Both the position numbers and the translations under genes were made by a program. Positions 23,704 to 32,484 of a DNA stretch of 64,000 bases are shown piece after piece. The notes beneath the pieces are model-generated. The model did no database searches. It was not told the origin of the DNA and saw nothing but the letters and a program-made list of their open reading frames with translations. How positions within the stretch are numbered: position 1 is the stretch's first letter; each line of letters begins with the position of its first letter. The stretch comes from Rhizobiaceae bacterium (GTDB lineage Bacteria > Pseudomonadota > Alphaproteobacteria > Rhizobiales > Rhizobiaceae): assembly GCA_017644005.1 (NCBI GenBank), contig JAEPMJ010000001.1, positions 1,178,001 through 1,242,000 of the forward strand. The letters run 5' to 3'.

Positions 23704-23776
23704 GAACGCTGAATCCCGCTGTTCAGGAAAACAGTTCTACTATATAACAATTACGGAGAATCCAGGGAGGAACCTC

Positions 23777-24805
23777 ATGATCAAACTCAGATCGATGCTG
23801 ATTGCTTCTGCTACGCTGTGCGCCCTCACCGCCACCGCATTGGCGCAGGAAGTGACGTTGCGTTTCCACCAGATGCTGCCGCCGCAGGCGACGATTCCAG
23901 CCAAGGCGATCGTGCCCTGGGCCGATAAGGTCGAGGCCGATTCCGGCGGGCGCATAAAGGTCGACAAGTTCGACGCCATGGCATTGGGCGGCACCCCGCC
24001 ACAGCTGATCGACCAGGTGACCGACGGTGTCGTCGATCTCATCTGGACCGTGATCGGTTACACGCCTGGCCGCTTCCCTTCGACGGAAGTGTTCGAGCTG
24101 CCCTTCATCATGACCAATGGTGTGGCCACGTCGAAGGCGTTTCACGAATATTGCGAAATGCACTGCCAGGAAGAGTTCGCCGACGTAAAGGTGATTGCCT
24201 GGCATGCGCACGGCCCCGGCCTCATTCATTCCTCCAAGGCCGTCAACACGCTGGAGGACATGAAAGGGCTCAAGGTTCGCGGCGGATCGCGGCTGGTAAA
24301 CCAGCTGCTCGAGAAACTCGGCTCGGAGCCCGTCGGCATGCCGGTTCCGGCGGTACCGGAAGCACTGTCGAAAGGCGTGATCGACGCCACGACGATCCCG
24401 TGGGAAGTGACGCCGGCGCTCAAGGTGGCCGAGCTGGTCAACAACCACACCGGCTTCTCGGGCGACAACGGTCTCTACACGCTGACTTTCGTTGTGGCGA
24501 TGAACAGGGCCTCCTACGACAAGCTGCCCGACGACCTGAAGAAGGTGATCGACGACAACTCCGGCATTGAGACTGCGGCCATGTTCGGTGCGGTCATGGA
24601 TGGCGGTGATGAAATCGGGCTCAAGATCGCCCAGGACCGCGGCAACAACATCATCACATTGGATGAGGCCGAAACGCAGCGCTGGAAAGACGCGGCATCC
24701 GATATCACGGCGAGCTGGATCGCCGACATGGATGCCGCCGGCAAGGACGGCGCGGCGCTTTACGAGGAAGCCAAGACGCTGATCGGCAAACACTCCGGCA
24801 TGTAG
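23777..24805 (+). CDS. TRAP transporter solute-binding protein, DctP family
   Basis: Periplasmic ligand-binding protein of 342 aa. The ATG at 23777 follows GGGAGGAACCTC; the preceding open frame has no basis. The signal peptide is residues 1 to about 24 (ends ATALAQ). The DctP landmarks are WADKVEADSGGRIKVDKFDA, the GTPPQLIDQVTDGVVDLIW segment and the organic-acid-binding arginine region GLKVRGGSRLVNQ. No DctQ or DctM permease genes are nearby, so it is an orphan binding protein that must use a permease encoded elsewhere. A terminator follows. Confidence 0.88.
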   Translation: MIKLRSMLIASATLCALTATALAQEVTLRFHQMLPPQATIPAKAIVPWADKVEADSGGRIKVDKFDAMALGGTPPQLIDQVTDGVVDLIWTVIGYTPGRFPSTEVFELPFIMTNGVATSKAFHEYCEMHCQEEFADVKVIAWHAHGPGLIHSSKAVNTLEDMKGLKVRGGSRLVNQLLEKLGSEPVGMPVPAVPEALSKGVIDATTIPWEVTPALKVAELVNNHTGFSGDNGLYTLTFVVAMNRASYDKLPDDLKKVIDDNSGIETAAMFGAVMDGGDEIGLKIAQDRGNNIITLDEAETQRWKDAASDITASWIADMDAAGKDGAALYEEAKTLIGKHSGM

Positions 24806-24828
24806 GTCCGGGCCAGTATTGCAAGAAG

Positions 24829-24855
24829 AGCCGGCTGCAGCTGTTACAGCCGGCT
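24829..24855 (+). terminator. terminator of the DctP gene
   Basis: Nine-bp stem AGCCGGCTG / CAGCCGGCT with a CAGCTGTTA loop, followed by CGTTCATTTG, 24 bp after the stop codon. Confidence 0.7.
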
Positions 24856-24924
24856 CGTTCATTTGCACGTCCCGGTTCGATTTTCTGCTGGACCGGTGCC
24901 GTGCATGGCGGCAGCATGTGCCGC

Positions 24925-25545
24925 ATGTCCGAGATCGCCCAGCTGGCCGCCCAAATATTCCGCAATGCGGCAGGTCGCGACCGTTTTCTGGTCGCGATTG
25001 CCGGCGCCCCCGGCTCGGGAAAATCCACGCTCGCCGAACAGTTGGTCGAGTTGCTGAAGGAAGCTCCTGCGGCACTCGTGCCCATGGACGGTTTTCACTA
25101 CGACAACAGCGTCATCGAAAGCCGCGGCCTTGCCAAGCGCAAAGGCGCGCCTGAGACATTCGATGTCGAGGGCTTGCGGGCAACGGTCGAGCGGCTGCGC
25201 GCTGGCGGCTTCGATATCGCGGTGCCGCTGTTCGACCGCTCGGCCGATCTGGCGCGCGCGGGTGCCTCTATTGTTGCGGCACGAGACAGAATCGTAATCG
25301 TGGAAGGCAATTATCTGCTTCTCGACGAAGCGCCATGGCGCGAACTGAAGAACAAGTTCGACCTGACCATTTTCCTGGACGTGCCGCGCGGTATCCTTGC
25401 GCACCGCCTCGTCCAGCGTTGGCTCGATCAGGGTCTGCCGGAGGCGCAGGCCCGCGAACGGGCGTTTTCCAATGACATGGTCAATGCCGAACGGGTGATC
25501 ACGGCAAGGCTGGAGCCCGATATCACCATAGCGTTCCGTGAATAG
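24925..25545 (+). CDS. P-loop nucleoside/nucleotide kinase family protein (uridine kinase-like)
   Basis: Cytosolic kinase of 206 aa. The Walker A motif AGAPGSGKSTLAEQL is near residues 26-40, PMDGFHYDN (substrate-binding Asp/His) follows, and EGNYLLLDEAPWRELKNKFD matches uridine kinase/phosphoribulokinase relatives and YfhL/FrcK-like sugar kinases. I prefer the ATG at 24925 (MSEIAQLAAQIF); GTG at 24901 and ATG at 24916 are alternatives in frame. The substrate (nucleoside, pantothenate or fructose-type sugar) cannot be fixed. It stands alone between two terminator/promoter regions. Confidence 0.8.
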   Translation: MSEIAQLAAQIFRNAAGRDRFLVAIAGAPGSGKSTLAEQLVELLKEAPAALVPMDGFHYDNSVIESRGLAKRKGAPETFDVEGLRATVERLRAGGFDIAVPLFDRSADLARAGASIVAARDRIVIVEGNYLLLDEAPWRELKNKFDLTIFLDVPRGILAHRLVQRWLDQGLPEAQARERAFSNDMVNAERVITARLEPDITIAFRE

Positions 25546-25582
25546 CGCACCGGAAGTCCTCCGGGTGTTGTTGGGAGGCGCC

Positions 25583-25629
25583 TTGACAGTTTAGGACAAG
25601 CGACCTATAAATTGGGTCGCTTGTCCTAA
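25583..25629 (+). promoter_or_regulatory. sigma70-type promoter with embedded TetR operator
   Basis: TTGACA (25583-25588) and TATAAA (25606-25611) are spaced by 17 bp. Perfect 15-bp inverted-repeat arms TTAGGACAAGCGACC (25591-25605) and GGTCGCTTGTCCTAA (25615-25629) surround the -10 box, so a bound repressor would block the promoter. It controls the TetR-YciI pair. Confidence 0.82.
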
Positions 25630-25647
25630 TTGTTACGGAGATGCGCA

Positions 25648-26259
25648 ATGGGTGCGCAACACACCCGCGGTCACATAGTCGAGGCGGCGGACGATCTGTT
25701 CTACCGGCAGGGCTTTGAACACACCTCATTCGCGGACATTGCAGCTGCTGTGCGCATATCGCGCGGCAACTTCTATTATCACTTCAAATCCAAGGACGAC
25801 ATTCTCGACGCGGTGATCTGCCGCCGCCTCGACAGCACTCGCGCCATGCTTGAGCGCTGGGAGCTCGAGAACGAAAGTCCCGCCGCGAGGATCCGCAGCT
25901 TCATCCGCATACTCATCGCAAACCGCGCCGACATCATGCGGTATGGCTGTCCAGTGGGCACACTGAGCGCCGAGCTATCCAAGCTCGACCACGACGCGGA
26001 GGCGGGCGCCGTCAAGATATTCACCCTGTTCAGGGAATGGCTGCAACGCCAGTTCAGCCTGCTTGGCCGCGAAGCGGATGCGGACAGCCTGGCGATGCAC
26101 ATCCTTGCCCGCAGCCAGGGCGTTGCTGCACTCGCCAATGCCTTCGGGGACGGGCGTTTCGTTCAGGACGAAGTCGACCGGATGTGCGCCTGGCTGGACG
26201 CTTGTGCGGCGGGTCCACGCCCGACGGACAGTCAAATCGGAGAAGATAGGGAAATCTGA
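25648..26259 (+). CDS. TetR/AcrR-family transcriptional regulator
   Basis: Repressor of 203 aa. The N-terminal helix-turn-helix is complete (AADDLFYRQGFEHTSFADIA, then ISRGNFYYHFKSKDDIL, residues about 12-56). The ligand domain contains YGCPVGTLSAELSKL, as in TetR proteins that sense electrophiles or quinones via Cys. The ATG at 25648 is favoured over an in-frame TTG at 25630, which overlaps the TACGGAGA ribosome site. It is autoregulated by the operator at 25591-25629 and co-transcribed with the YciI gene, whose start overlaps its stop. Confidence 0.88.
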   Translation: MGAQHTRGHIVEAADDLFYRQGFEHTSFADIAAAVRISRGNFYYHFKSKDDILDAVICRRLDSTRAMLERWELENESPAARIRSFIRILIANRADIMRYGCPVGTLSAELSKLDHDAEAGAVKIFTLFREWLQRQFSLLGREADADSLAMHILARSQGVAALANAFGDGRFVQDEVDRMCAWLDACAAGPRPTDSQIGEDREI

Positions 26260-26546
26260 TGTTTGTAATTCTGCTGCGGTTCGCCGCTGAAAAGACTCTG
26301 GCACAACAACATATGGACGGGCACAAGGCGTGGATTCAGCGCGGCCTGGACGACGGTATCCTTCTTCTCGTTGGCAGCCTTCTGCCCAATGCCGGCGGCG
26401 CCATCCTCGCCCATGGTGTTACCCGTGCCGAAATCGAGGCGCGCGTGAACCGGGATCCGTTTGTGGAACATAACGTGGTACAGGCGGAAATCATCGAAAT
26501 CGCGCCGCAACGCACCGACGAACGGCTGAGTTTTCTCGGAACCTAG
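26259..26546 (+). CDS. YciI family protein
   Basis: Small cytosolic protein of 95 aa with the ferredoxin-like YciI fold. The conserved His of the family is in MDGHKAWIQRGLDDG and the Asp in VNRDPFVEHNVVQAEIIEI, the pair proposed to form the catalytic site in relatives. The ATG shares a base with the tetR stop (TGATG). YciI proteins of this type sometimes hydrolyse chlorinated or epoxide-like compounds, but the reaction here is unknown. TetR linkage suggests response to a toxic small molecule. Confidence 0.85.
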   Translation: MFVILLRFAAEKTLAQQHMDGHKAWIQRGLDDGILLLVGSLLPNAGGAILAHGVTRAEIEARVNRDPFVEHNVVQAEIIEIAPQRTDERLSFLGT

Positions 26547-26583
26547 GCCGGGTACGCCATCGAAGCGGAGGCAAGAGCTCCGA

Positions 26584-27234
26584 TCATTCCGCTGCGGCGG
26601 ATGCCGCAGCGCTGTCGCTCTTCGCCAGCCCACCAAATTCGACCAGGTAGCGTATTATCTCGTCCACGCCCTTGCCGCGCGAAAGATCGGTGATGGCGAA
26701 GGGCCGCCCGGCGCGGGCCTGCTCGGCGTCGGCTGTCATCTGGTCGAGATCGACACTCACATATGGGGCAAGGTCAGCCTTGTTGATAATGAGGAAGTCT
26801 GAGCGCGTAATGCCCGGCCCGCCCTTTCGGGGAATGTCGCCCCCCTGGCAGACCGAAATGACATAAAGCGTCAGATCGGCGAGGTCGGGCGAGAAGGTCG
26901 CGGCCAGATTGTCGCCGCCGGACTCGATGAAAACAATGTCCAGGTCGGGGAACTTGCGGTTGAGGCCGGCGATCGCGGCCAGGTTTATCGAGGCGTCCTC
27001 GCGGATCGCCGTGTGCGGGCAGCCGCCGGTTTCCACGCCAACAATGCGTTCCTCCGGCAGCGCCTGCAGGCGGGCCAGCATCAGCGCATCCTCGCGCGTG
27101 TAGATATCGTTGGTCACAACGGCGATCGAATAGTCGCCGCCCAGCGCCTTGCAGAGTTTTTCCGTCAGCGTTGTCTTGCCGGAGCCGACCGGACCGCCGA
27201 TGCCGACACGAAGTGGGCCGTTGGTTGAAGTCAT
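26584..27234 (-). CDS. ureG: urease accessory GTPase UreG
   Basis: SIMIBI-class GTPase of 216 aa that powers nickel insertion into urease with UreD, UreE and UreF. The P-loop [15 protein letters not shown] is at residues about 12-26, the metal-binding CPH is in [17 protein letters not shown], and the NKADLA base-recognition motif is in the C-terminal half. The ATG at 27234 overlaps the stop of the DUF3995 gene (ATGA). Last gene of the urease operon. The Ala/Ser-rich tail [11 protein letters not shown] is longer than in many UreG proteins. Confidence 0.96.
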   Translation of the reverse strand: MTSTNGPLRVGIGGPVGSGKTTLTEKLCKALGGDYSIAVVTNDIYTREDALMLARLQALPEERIVGVETGGCPHTAIREDASINLAAIAGLNRKFPDLDIVFIESGGDNLAATFSPDLADLTLYVISVCQGGDIPRKGGPGITRSDFLIINKADLAPYVSVDLDQMTADAEQARAGRPFAITDLSRGKGVDEIIRYLVEFGGLAKSDSAAASAAAE

Positions 27235-27668
27235 GGCGTGGTTCCCGATACAGTCAGAAAGGCAAAGCTCGCGCCGAGCGTCAAACACAGCGGCGAATAA
27301 TAGCGTACGTCATAGGCCGCGAACGGCATTTCGGGCGTCAGGCGCCGCCAGGCGGGCAGATAGCCGGCCACGCCGCGCCCCGTGAACACCAGCGACGCTG
27401 CCGCACCGAGGGCGACCAGGAGCCAGGCGGGCAGCATGTCATTGCCCATGCCGAGGACAAGCGCCAACAGCGCAGCGGCCGACAGCAGAATGGCGACGGT
27501 GATCGCCTCGGGTATCGACGGCATTTTTTCGATACCCCTGAAGCCAGCGACGGTGCGCGCGCAGCTTTTTTCGTCGGTTCCGGGCCACACACCGCCGGTG
27601 GCCCAATAGATGTGCAGCCCTGCAAGTGCCGCGAGCACCGTAGCGACGATTATCCCGACCGGCATCAT
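27231..27668 (-). CDS. DUF3995 membrane protein in urease operon
   Basis: Integral membrane protein of 145 aa with about four hydrophobic segments (residues 4-24, 58-77, 80-98 and 121-139). It fits the DUF3995 family; the motif [14 protein letters not shown] after the first segment is characteristic. Two adjacent ATGs (27668, 27665) are possible starts. It overlaps ureF and ureG by a few bases, so it is translated with them. Its role in urease maturation is not established; passage of urea, ammonia or nickel would be a guess. Confidence 0.8.
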   Translation of the reverse strand: MMPVGIIVATVLAALAGLHIYWATGGVWPGTDEKSCARTVAGFRGIEKMPSIPEAITVAILLSAAALLALVLGMGNDMLPAWLLVALGAAASLVFTGRGVAGYLPAWRRLTPEMPFAAYDVRYYSPLCLTLGASFAFLTVSGTTP

Positions 27669-28327
27669 GAGCGGAACAGCCTTGTGTACATCGTTTCGTG
27701 CCGCATGGCGGCGATTTCGGAGAGCAACGTGCCGGCGCCGAGATCACCCGGCGTGGCAGCAGATGCCCGAACCGCGGAGGCAGAGATTTCGGCCTCCAGC
27801 TGAGCGGCAATGCGCACGCCGTCGCTCTGGCCGATAACGGAAAGTCGGATCGCAGCCTGCAGGAGATTGGAAATCATGGCCTGCAGCAGGCCGGCAATAG
27901 CTTCTTCGGACGGAATACCGGCACCACCGGCCGCCGCGCCGAAGGCAACGGCATAGGCACAATCGTCGGGAAGGCCTTCAATGTCGGCGCCGTTCCAGGT
28001 ATGCGCGGCTTCAAAGAAAGCGCGCCCCTGGCTTGTCGTTTCGAGGTGGCGCTCCGCCGAGCCGGCGAGCGCGTCAGCAAGCTCGGCCAGCCGCGCAAGC
28101 TCGACGGGATCGTCTGCGGCCCGCAGAGCATGCGCGGCAAGTACCGCATCGTTCCAAAGCGAGCCCGCCGTGAGCAGACCTGAAAGCCAGTCCTCCAACT
28201 CGTCGCGATCGCCGACAAGGCCGTCATGCACGGCACTCTCCAACCCGTGGCTATAGCTGAAGCTGCCGACCGGAAACGCCGGCGACAGCCAGGCCAGCAG
28301 CCGCAGCAGGGCCGGTGCCTCAGGCAT
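27665..28327 (-). CDS. ureF: urease accessory protein UreF
   Basis: All-helical urease maturation factor of 220 aa that bridges UreD-bound apo-urease and UreG. The start at 28327 (MPEAPALLRLLAWLSPAFPV) is the family start; the N-terminal SPAFPVGSFSYSHGLESAV is the conserved UreF signature. A longer open frame upstream is only the ureE gene read out of frame. It overlaps ureE by 8 bp. Full length for the family. Confidence 0.95.
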   Translation of the reverse strand: MPEAPALLRLLAWLSPAFPVGSFSYSHGLESAVHDGLVGDRDELEDWLSGLLTAGSLWNDAVLAAHALRAADDPVELARLAELADALAGSAERHLETTSQGRAFFEAAHTWNGADIEGLPDDCAYAVAFGAAAGGAGIPSEEAIAGLLQAMISNLLQAAIRLSVIGQSDGVRIAAQLEAEISASAVRASAATPGDLGAGTLLSEIAAMRHETMYTRLFRS

Positions 28328-28871
28328 GGTTGTGTCCGTAATGCGGATCACCCGGCATCCGGCCGAAGCGATCCGGCTCGCCGTGGTGATGCCCATGATG
28401 GCCGTGACCGGAATAGGCGCCGCGCACGGGCCGAAACTGCTCCTCCGTTTCCGCGACTTCGGCGCCGAGGCCCTCGAGCATGTCGCGGATGACATGATCG
28501 CGCAGGATGACAATACGATCCGGCTCGATCTGGGCCGCCAGATGGCGGTTGCCGATATGCCAGCACAACTCGGCAAGATGCAGCTGCGACCGCGCCTTGA
28601 TCGAGTAGACTTCTTCTTCCGCCGCGCGAATCTCCACGCTCCGCCCGTCCTCGAGCAGCAGCAGGTCGCCATGGTCGAGCGTCGTTGGCTCCGCAAGATC
28701 GACCAGCACGCGCCCGCCTTCGGAAAGGACCAATACGCGACGGCGCAGATGCCGCTCATCATGCGCCAGCAACGCAAAGTCATGTGGCTTCTCGTGGCCC
28801 GCGGCAACGGCCCGCAGGACGCGTTCGCAGCGCGGAAGGCTGGTGAAATCGTCCTTGATGTCGAGTTTCAT
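28320..28871 (-). CDS. ureE: urease accessory nickel chaperone UreE
   Basis: Nickel-binding metallochaperone of 183 aa. The N-terminal peptide-binding domain (residues 1-70) is followed by the metal-binding domain with CWHIGNRHLAAQ and the HVIRDMLEGLGA stretch. The C terminus is His-rich (SGHGHHGHHHGEPDRFG and HYGHNHA), giving nickel storage. The ATG overlaps the stop of the GST gene (ATGA), showing the GST is part of the operon. Confidence 0.95.
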   Translation of the reverse strand: MKLDIKDDFTSLPRCERVLRAVAAGHEKPHDFALLAHDERHLRRRVLVLSEGGRVLVDLAEPTTLDHGDLLLLEDGRSVEIRAAEEEVYSIKARSQLHLAELCWHIGNRHLAAQIEPDRIVILRDHVIRDMLEGLGAEVAETEEQFRPVRGAYSGHGHHGHHHGEPDRFGRMPGDPHYGHNHA

Positions 28872-29476
28872 GCCGCTTTCGCTTCCTCCTCGCGCGCCTT
28901 TGCCCTGGCAAGAGCCGGCCGCGAAAGAACCCGGTCGAAATAGCTATTCACACTGTCCGAGGCGATTTCGAACCTGGCACCCCGCGCCCACTGACCGCAA
29001 TGGCCGAGTATGACGTCGACAGCCGTAAAGCGGACGCCCATGGCGAATTCGCTGTCGCCAAGCCGCTTTTCCAGCGTTGCGATTTCGCGCCCGAACTCCA
29101 TCTTCGCCCACGGGCCGACATCGACGCGCAGCTCATCCGGCAGGATGAGGCGGTGTTTGAGTTTGTTCCACAGCGGCGCTTCGAGCTCGGCCTGCGCAAA
29201 AAACAGCCAGGAAAGCATACGGCCGCGCTCTTCCACGGAATTCGGTCCCAGCCCTTTGTCGGCGTGCTTGTCGCTCAGGTAAAAGCAGATCGCGGCGGAA
29301 TCGGTCAGCACCAGATCGCCGTCCACCAGCGCCGGTATCTTGCCCGAAGGGTTGTAGCGGTACATTACGTCCGAATGCTGCTTGGCCTTGACGATCCCGT
29401 AGGTTTCGTCGAGCTCTTCCAGCATCCATGTCACGCGCGTAAGGCGCGAGCCCGGCGATCCGACGGCCTTGTACAT
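28868..29476 (-). CDS. glutathione S-transferase family protein inside urease operon
   Basis: Thioredoxin-fold plus helical-domain GST of 202 aa. The N-terminal domain has YKAVGSPGSRLTRVTWMLEE with the cis-Pro region SGKIPALVDGDLVLTDSAA (glutathione-binding Asp-Ser). The ATG follows CAGGGAGAACG. It sits between ureC and ureE and overlaps ureE by 4 bp. A GST is not a known urease component; it is recurrent in some rhizobial urease loci by my recollection, and could protect thiols of nickel carriers, but this is inference. Confidence 0.88.
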   Translation of the reverse strand: MYKAVGSPGSRLTRVTWMLEELDETYGIVKAKQHSDVMYRYNPSGKIPALVDGDLVLTDSAAICFYLSDKHADKGLGPNSVEERGRMLSWLFFAQAELEAPLWNKLKHRLILPDELRVDVGPWAKMEFGREIATLEKRLGDSEFAMGVRFTAVDVILGHCGQWARGARFEIASDSVNSYFDRVLSRPALARAKAREEEAKAA

Positions 29477-29507
29477 GAACGTTCTCCCTGACTTTCGGGC
29501 TGGGAAG

Positions 29508-31220
29508 CTAAAACAGAAAGTAGCGCTGCGCCATCGGCAGCACCGTCGCGGGCTCGCAGGTCAGCAATTCACCATCGGCACGCACTTCGTAGGTTTCCGG
29601 ATCGACCTCGATTGACGGCATGGCGTTGTTGAGAACCATCGATGCCTTGGAGATGCCGCCACGTGTGTTGTCGACCGCGATCATGCCTTTCTCGACGCCC
29701 AGCTTATTCCTCAGCCCGGCATCGAATGCCGCCTGAGACACAAATGTCACCGACGACGCGGTAATGGCCTTCCCGTACGAACCGAACATCGGCCTCATAT
29801 GCACCGGCTGCGGCGTGGGGATCGATGCGTTCGGGTCGCCCATGGGCGCTGCGGCAATGGTGCCGCCGAGGATCACCATATCGGGTTTGACGCCGAAGAA
29901 GGCGGGGGTCCACATTACCAGATCGGCGCGCTTGCCGCGCTCAACCGAGCCTATCTCATTCGATATGCCATGCGCGATGGCCGGGTTGATCGTGTATTTC
30001 GCCACATAACGGCGAACGCGGAAATTGTCGTTGTCGCCGGTTTCTTCCTTAAGCCGTCCGCGCTGCCGCTTCATCTTGTCGGCGGTCTGCCATGTGCGGA
30101 TGATCACCTCGCCGACGCGCCCCATAGCCTGGCTGTCCGAGGCGATAATCGAAAAGGCGCCGATATCGTGGAGAATGTCCTCCGCGGCAATCGTCTCCTT
30201 GCGGATGCGGCTTTCGGCGAATGCGATATCCTCGGGTATCGAGGCATCGAGATGATGGCACACCATCAGCATGTCGAGATGCTCGGCGATGGTGTTCACC
30301 GTGTATGGCCGCGTCGGGTTGGTCGATGACGGCAATACGTTCGGCAAACCGCAAACCTTGATGATATCGGGCGCATGGCCGCCGCCGGCACCTTCGGTAT
30401 GGAAGGCGTGGATCGTTCGGCCTTTGAAGGCTGCGACTGTGTCTTCCACGAATCCGCTTTCGTTCAGCGTGTCGGTGTGGATCATCACCTGAACGTCAAG
30501 CGCGTCGGCGACTGAGAGGCAGCAGTCGATCGCCGCGGGCGTCGTGCCCCAGTCCTCATGCAGCTTCAGCGCACAGGCGCCGCCCAGCACCATTTCCTCA
30601 AGCGCGGCCGGCTGCGAGGCGTTGCCCTTGCCCGAAAGGCCGATATTCATCGGGAACGCGTCGAACGACCGGATCATGCGGCCGATATGCCAGGCGCCGG
30701 GCGTGCAGGTAGTCGCCAGCGTGCCGTGCGCAGGGCCAGTGCCGCCTCCGAGCATGGTGGTAAGGCCCGACATAAGCGCCTCCTCGATCTGCTGCGGGCA
30801 GATGAAGTGGATATGCGCATCGAAGCCGCCGGCGGTGATTATCTTGCCTTCACCGGCGATAATTTCGGTTCCCGGACCCACAACAATTGTTACACCCTGT
30901 TGCGTATCTGGGTTCCCGGCCTTGCCGATTTTCGCGATCCGGCCGTTCCTGATGCCGATGTCGGCTTTGTAGATTCCGCTGTGATCGACGATCAGCGCAT
31001 TGGTGATCACGGTGTCGACAGCACCCTCAGCGCGCGCCAGCTGAGATTGGCCCATGCCGTCGCGAATGACCTTGCCACCGCCGAATTTCACCTCTTCGCC
31101 GTGGGTCGTGAGGTCCTTTTCCACCTCGATGAAAAGCTCGCTGTCGGCCAGCCGCACCTTGTCTCCGGTGGTAGGTCCAAACATCGCAGCATATTCGGAA
31201 CGGGTGATTTTCGCTGGCAT
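29508..31220 (-). CDS. ureC: urease alpha subunit UreC
   Basis: Catalytic subunit of the nickel urease (570 aa), hydrolysing urea to ammonia and carbamate. Nickel ligands and active-site motifs are visible: [12 protein letters not shown], the carbamylated lysine in [38 protein letters not shown] and the catalytic His/flap MVCHHLD. I use the ATG at 31220; a GTG one codon upstream is also possible. It is separated from ureB by 755 bp that hold an oppositely oriented gene, so ureC may need its own promoter in 31221-31397. Confidence 0.97.
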   Translation of the reverse strand: MPAKITRSEYAAMFGPTTGDKVRLADSELFIEVEKDLTTHGEEVKFGGGKVIRDGMGQSQLARAEGAVDTVITNALIVDHSGIYKADIGIRNGRIAKIGKAGNPDTQQGVTIVVGPGTEIIAGEGKIITAGGFDAHIHFICPQQIEEALMSGLTTMLGGGTGPAHGTLATTCTPGAWHIGRMIRSFDAFPMNIGLSGKGNASQPAALEEMVLGGACALKLHEDWGTTPAAIDCCLSVADALDVQVMIHTDTLNESGFVEDTVAAFKGRTIHAFHTEGAGGGHAPDIIKVCGLPNVLPSSTNPTRPYTVNTIAEHLDMLMVCHHLDASIPEDIAFAESRIRKETIAAEDILHDIGAFSIIASDSQAMGRVGEVIIRTWQTADKMKRQRGRLKEETGDNDNFRVRRYVAKYTINPAIAHGISNEIGSVERGKRADLVMWTPAFFGVKPDMVILGGTIAAAPMGDPNASIPTPQPVHMRPMFGSYGKAITASSVTFVSQAAFDAGLRNKLGVEKGMIAVDNTRGGISKASMVLNNAMPSIEVDPETYEVRADGELLTCEPATVLPMAQRYFLF

Positions 31221-31397
31221 CACGTACTCACAATTTTTGCAAATTCATTCCCAATCAGCGCCACTTTCCGGCCCGGAATTTTCCAAGATCGGCTCCTAGC
31301 TCCTTGCCCATGGCGGGGAGCTGCTCCCCAGGCAGCCGCATCAAGCGGCGCTCTTTTCGAGAGCAGGCCCACGGGAAAAAGCATGAGGAGAATAACA

Positions 31398-31901
31398 ATG
31401 AAACGCATTATCGCACTGACGACCGCAACTTTCATGGGCGCTTCGATGCTGGCCGTTCCAGCCCTGGCGCTCGACGCCGGCGCCAATGTGGGCATCGGCG
31501 GTTCCGCAGAAAGCAGCACCAAGTCCGGCGACACGGACGCGGACATCAAGCTGAAGACCAAGGCCGGTACCGAGGTCGACACCGACACCACTGCGGCCAT
31601 CGGCGGCTCGTTTGACGGCGCCCTGTCCGCCATGGGTAGCTCCAACAGTGCCGGCGCGATTAGCGCCATGACCGACGTCAGCAATGTCAACGTCATCTGG
31701 ATCAAGGATCTTGAAGGCGCCGACATGGACGCTCTGGCCAAGGCGGAAACCGAAAATGAGGCCCAGATCGAAGATCTTCGTGCCTCGCTTGAGAGCAACA
31801 CCGCCGTAAGCGCGGCGCTCAAGGCAAAGTCGGTTGAGCCGGCGGATGTCGTTGCTGCCAACGTCGCGGCCGACGGTTCGCTGACCGTCTATGCACGCTA
31901 A
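31398..31901 (+). CDS. secreted hypothetical protein on opposite strand within urease locus
   Basis: Exported protein of 167 aa. The signal peptide is residues 1-24 (MKRIIALTTATFMGASMLAV, cleavage after ALA). The mature N-terminal half is rich in Gly, Ser, Thr and Asp (DAGANVGIGGSAESSTKSGD), and the C-terminal half has helical DASxVxVVxV-like stretches (VSNVNVIWIKDLEGADMDAL). It resembles conserved rhizobial exported proteins of unknown function. A GAGGAG ribosome site precedes the ATG and a terminator follows. It lies antisense between ureB and ureC, which is odd for an otherwise collinear operon. Confidence 0.82.
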   Translation: MKRIIALTTATFMGASMLAVPALALDAGANVGIGGSAESSTKSGDTDADIKLKTKAGTEVDTDTTAAIGGSFDGALSAMGSSNSAGAISAMTDVSNVNVIWIKDLEGADMDALAKAETENEAQIEDLRASLESNTAVSAALKAKSVEPADVVAANVAADGSLTVYAR

Positions 31902-31925
31902 CATCTGGCGCTGACTGCCAGACCA

Positions 31926-31949
31926 CGGCGCGGGGGCATCCCCGCGCCG
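31926..31949 (+). terminator. terminator after the secreted hypothetical gene
   Basis: Stem CGGCGCGGGG-GCAT-CCCCGCGCCG, then CTTTCGTT on the plus strand, 24 bp after the stop. It lies 26 bp past the ureB stop on the other strand, so transcripts from ureDAB also cross this stem. Confidence 0.7.
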
Positions 31950-31975
31950 CTTTCGTTCCGGGTGTGTCGCCACGT

Positions 31976-32281
31976 TCACAGCGGCCCCATGATTTTCTGC
32001 CGAAATCCGTATATGCGCCTGTTGCCGCCAAAGGGCACCAGCGTCACGTCCCGCTGCTGTCCGGGCTCGAACCGCACGGCTGTTCCGGGGGCGATGTCGA
32101 GGCGCATGCCCCGGCTCTTTTCGCGGTCGAAATTCAGGCCTTCATTGGTTTCGAAAAAATGATAGTGGCTGCCGACCTGGATCGGCCTGTCGCCGGTATT
32201 GGCTACTCGGACCGTCACTGTTTCGGCACCGGCATTGAGCTCGATATCGCCGGCGGCGGTTATGACCTCACCGGGGATCAT
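31976..32281 (-). CDS. ureB: urease beta subunit UreB
   Basis: Structural urease subunit of 101 aa. The start [18 protein letters not shown] at 32281 is the conserved family start. Signature stretches [13 protein letters not shown] and [24 protein letters not shown] are intact. It overlaps the small membrane peptide gene by 14 bp. UreA and UreB are separate polypeptides as usual in alphaproteobacteria. Confidence 0.96.
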   Translation of the reverse strand: MIPGEVITAAGDIELNAGAETVTVRVANTGDRPIQVGSHYHFFETNEGLNFDREKSRGMRLDIAPGTAVRFEPGQQRDVTLVPFGGNRRIYGFRQKIMGPL

Positions 32282-32474
32282 GGCGCTTCCCCGTCGAACC
32301 GCGCCTGGCGCGGAGCGGCAGGAGAAAAAGCGCACCCAGACCGGCCATCACCAACAGAGCAATAATTGCGAGGCTCCAGTCGCCATGCGGGTGCACATGC
32401 GCAACAGGCGCTTCATGAGCGAATGCGGCAGTGGGGAGGGACACCCATGCTGCGGCGGCGAACAGCTGTTTCAT
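32268..32474 (-). CDS. small exported membrane-anchored peptide in urease operon
   Basis: Protein of 68 aa with a signal peptide ([19 protein letters not shown]), a short His-rich stretch [14 protein letters not shown] and one membrane segment ([20 protein letters not shown]) followed by a basic tail. The ATG at 32474 is preferred; a GTG two codons earlier is also in frame. I do not recognise a named family. The His residues facing the periplasm suggest nickel binding, which fits its place between ureA and ureB, but this is inference. Confidence 0.7.
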   Translation of the reverse strand: MKQLFAAAAWVSLPTAAFAHEAPVAHVHPHGDWSLAIIALLVMAGLGALFLLPLRARRGSTGKRHDPR

Positions 32475-32484
32475 CGTCACGACC

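Noticed and set aside
28328-28807. N-terminal extension of the ureF frame
   Set aside because: It is out-of-frame ureE; the conserved UreF start lies at 28327.
31220-31861. Minus-strand 213-codon frame opposite the secreted hypothetical gene
   Set aside because: The plus strand has a signal peptide, a good ribosome site and a terminator; the minus frame is low-complexity Ser/Ala.
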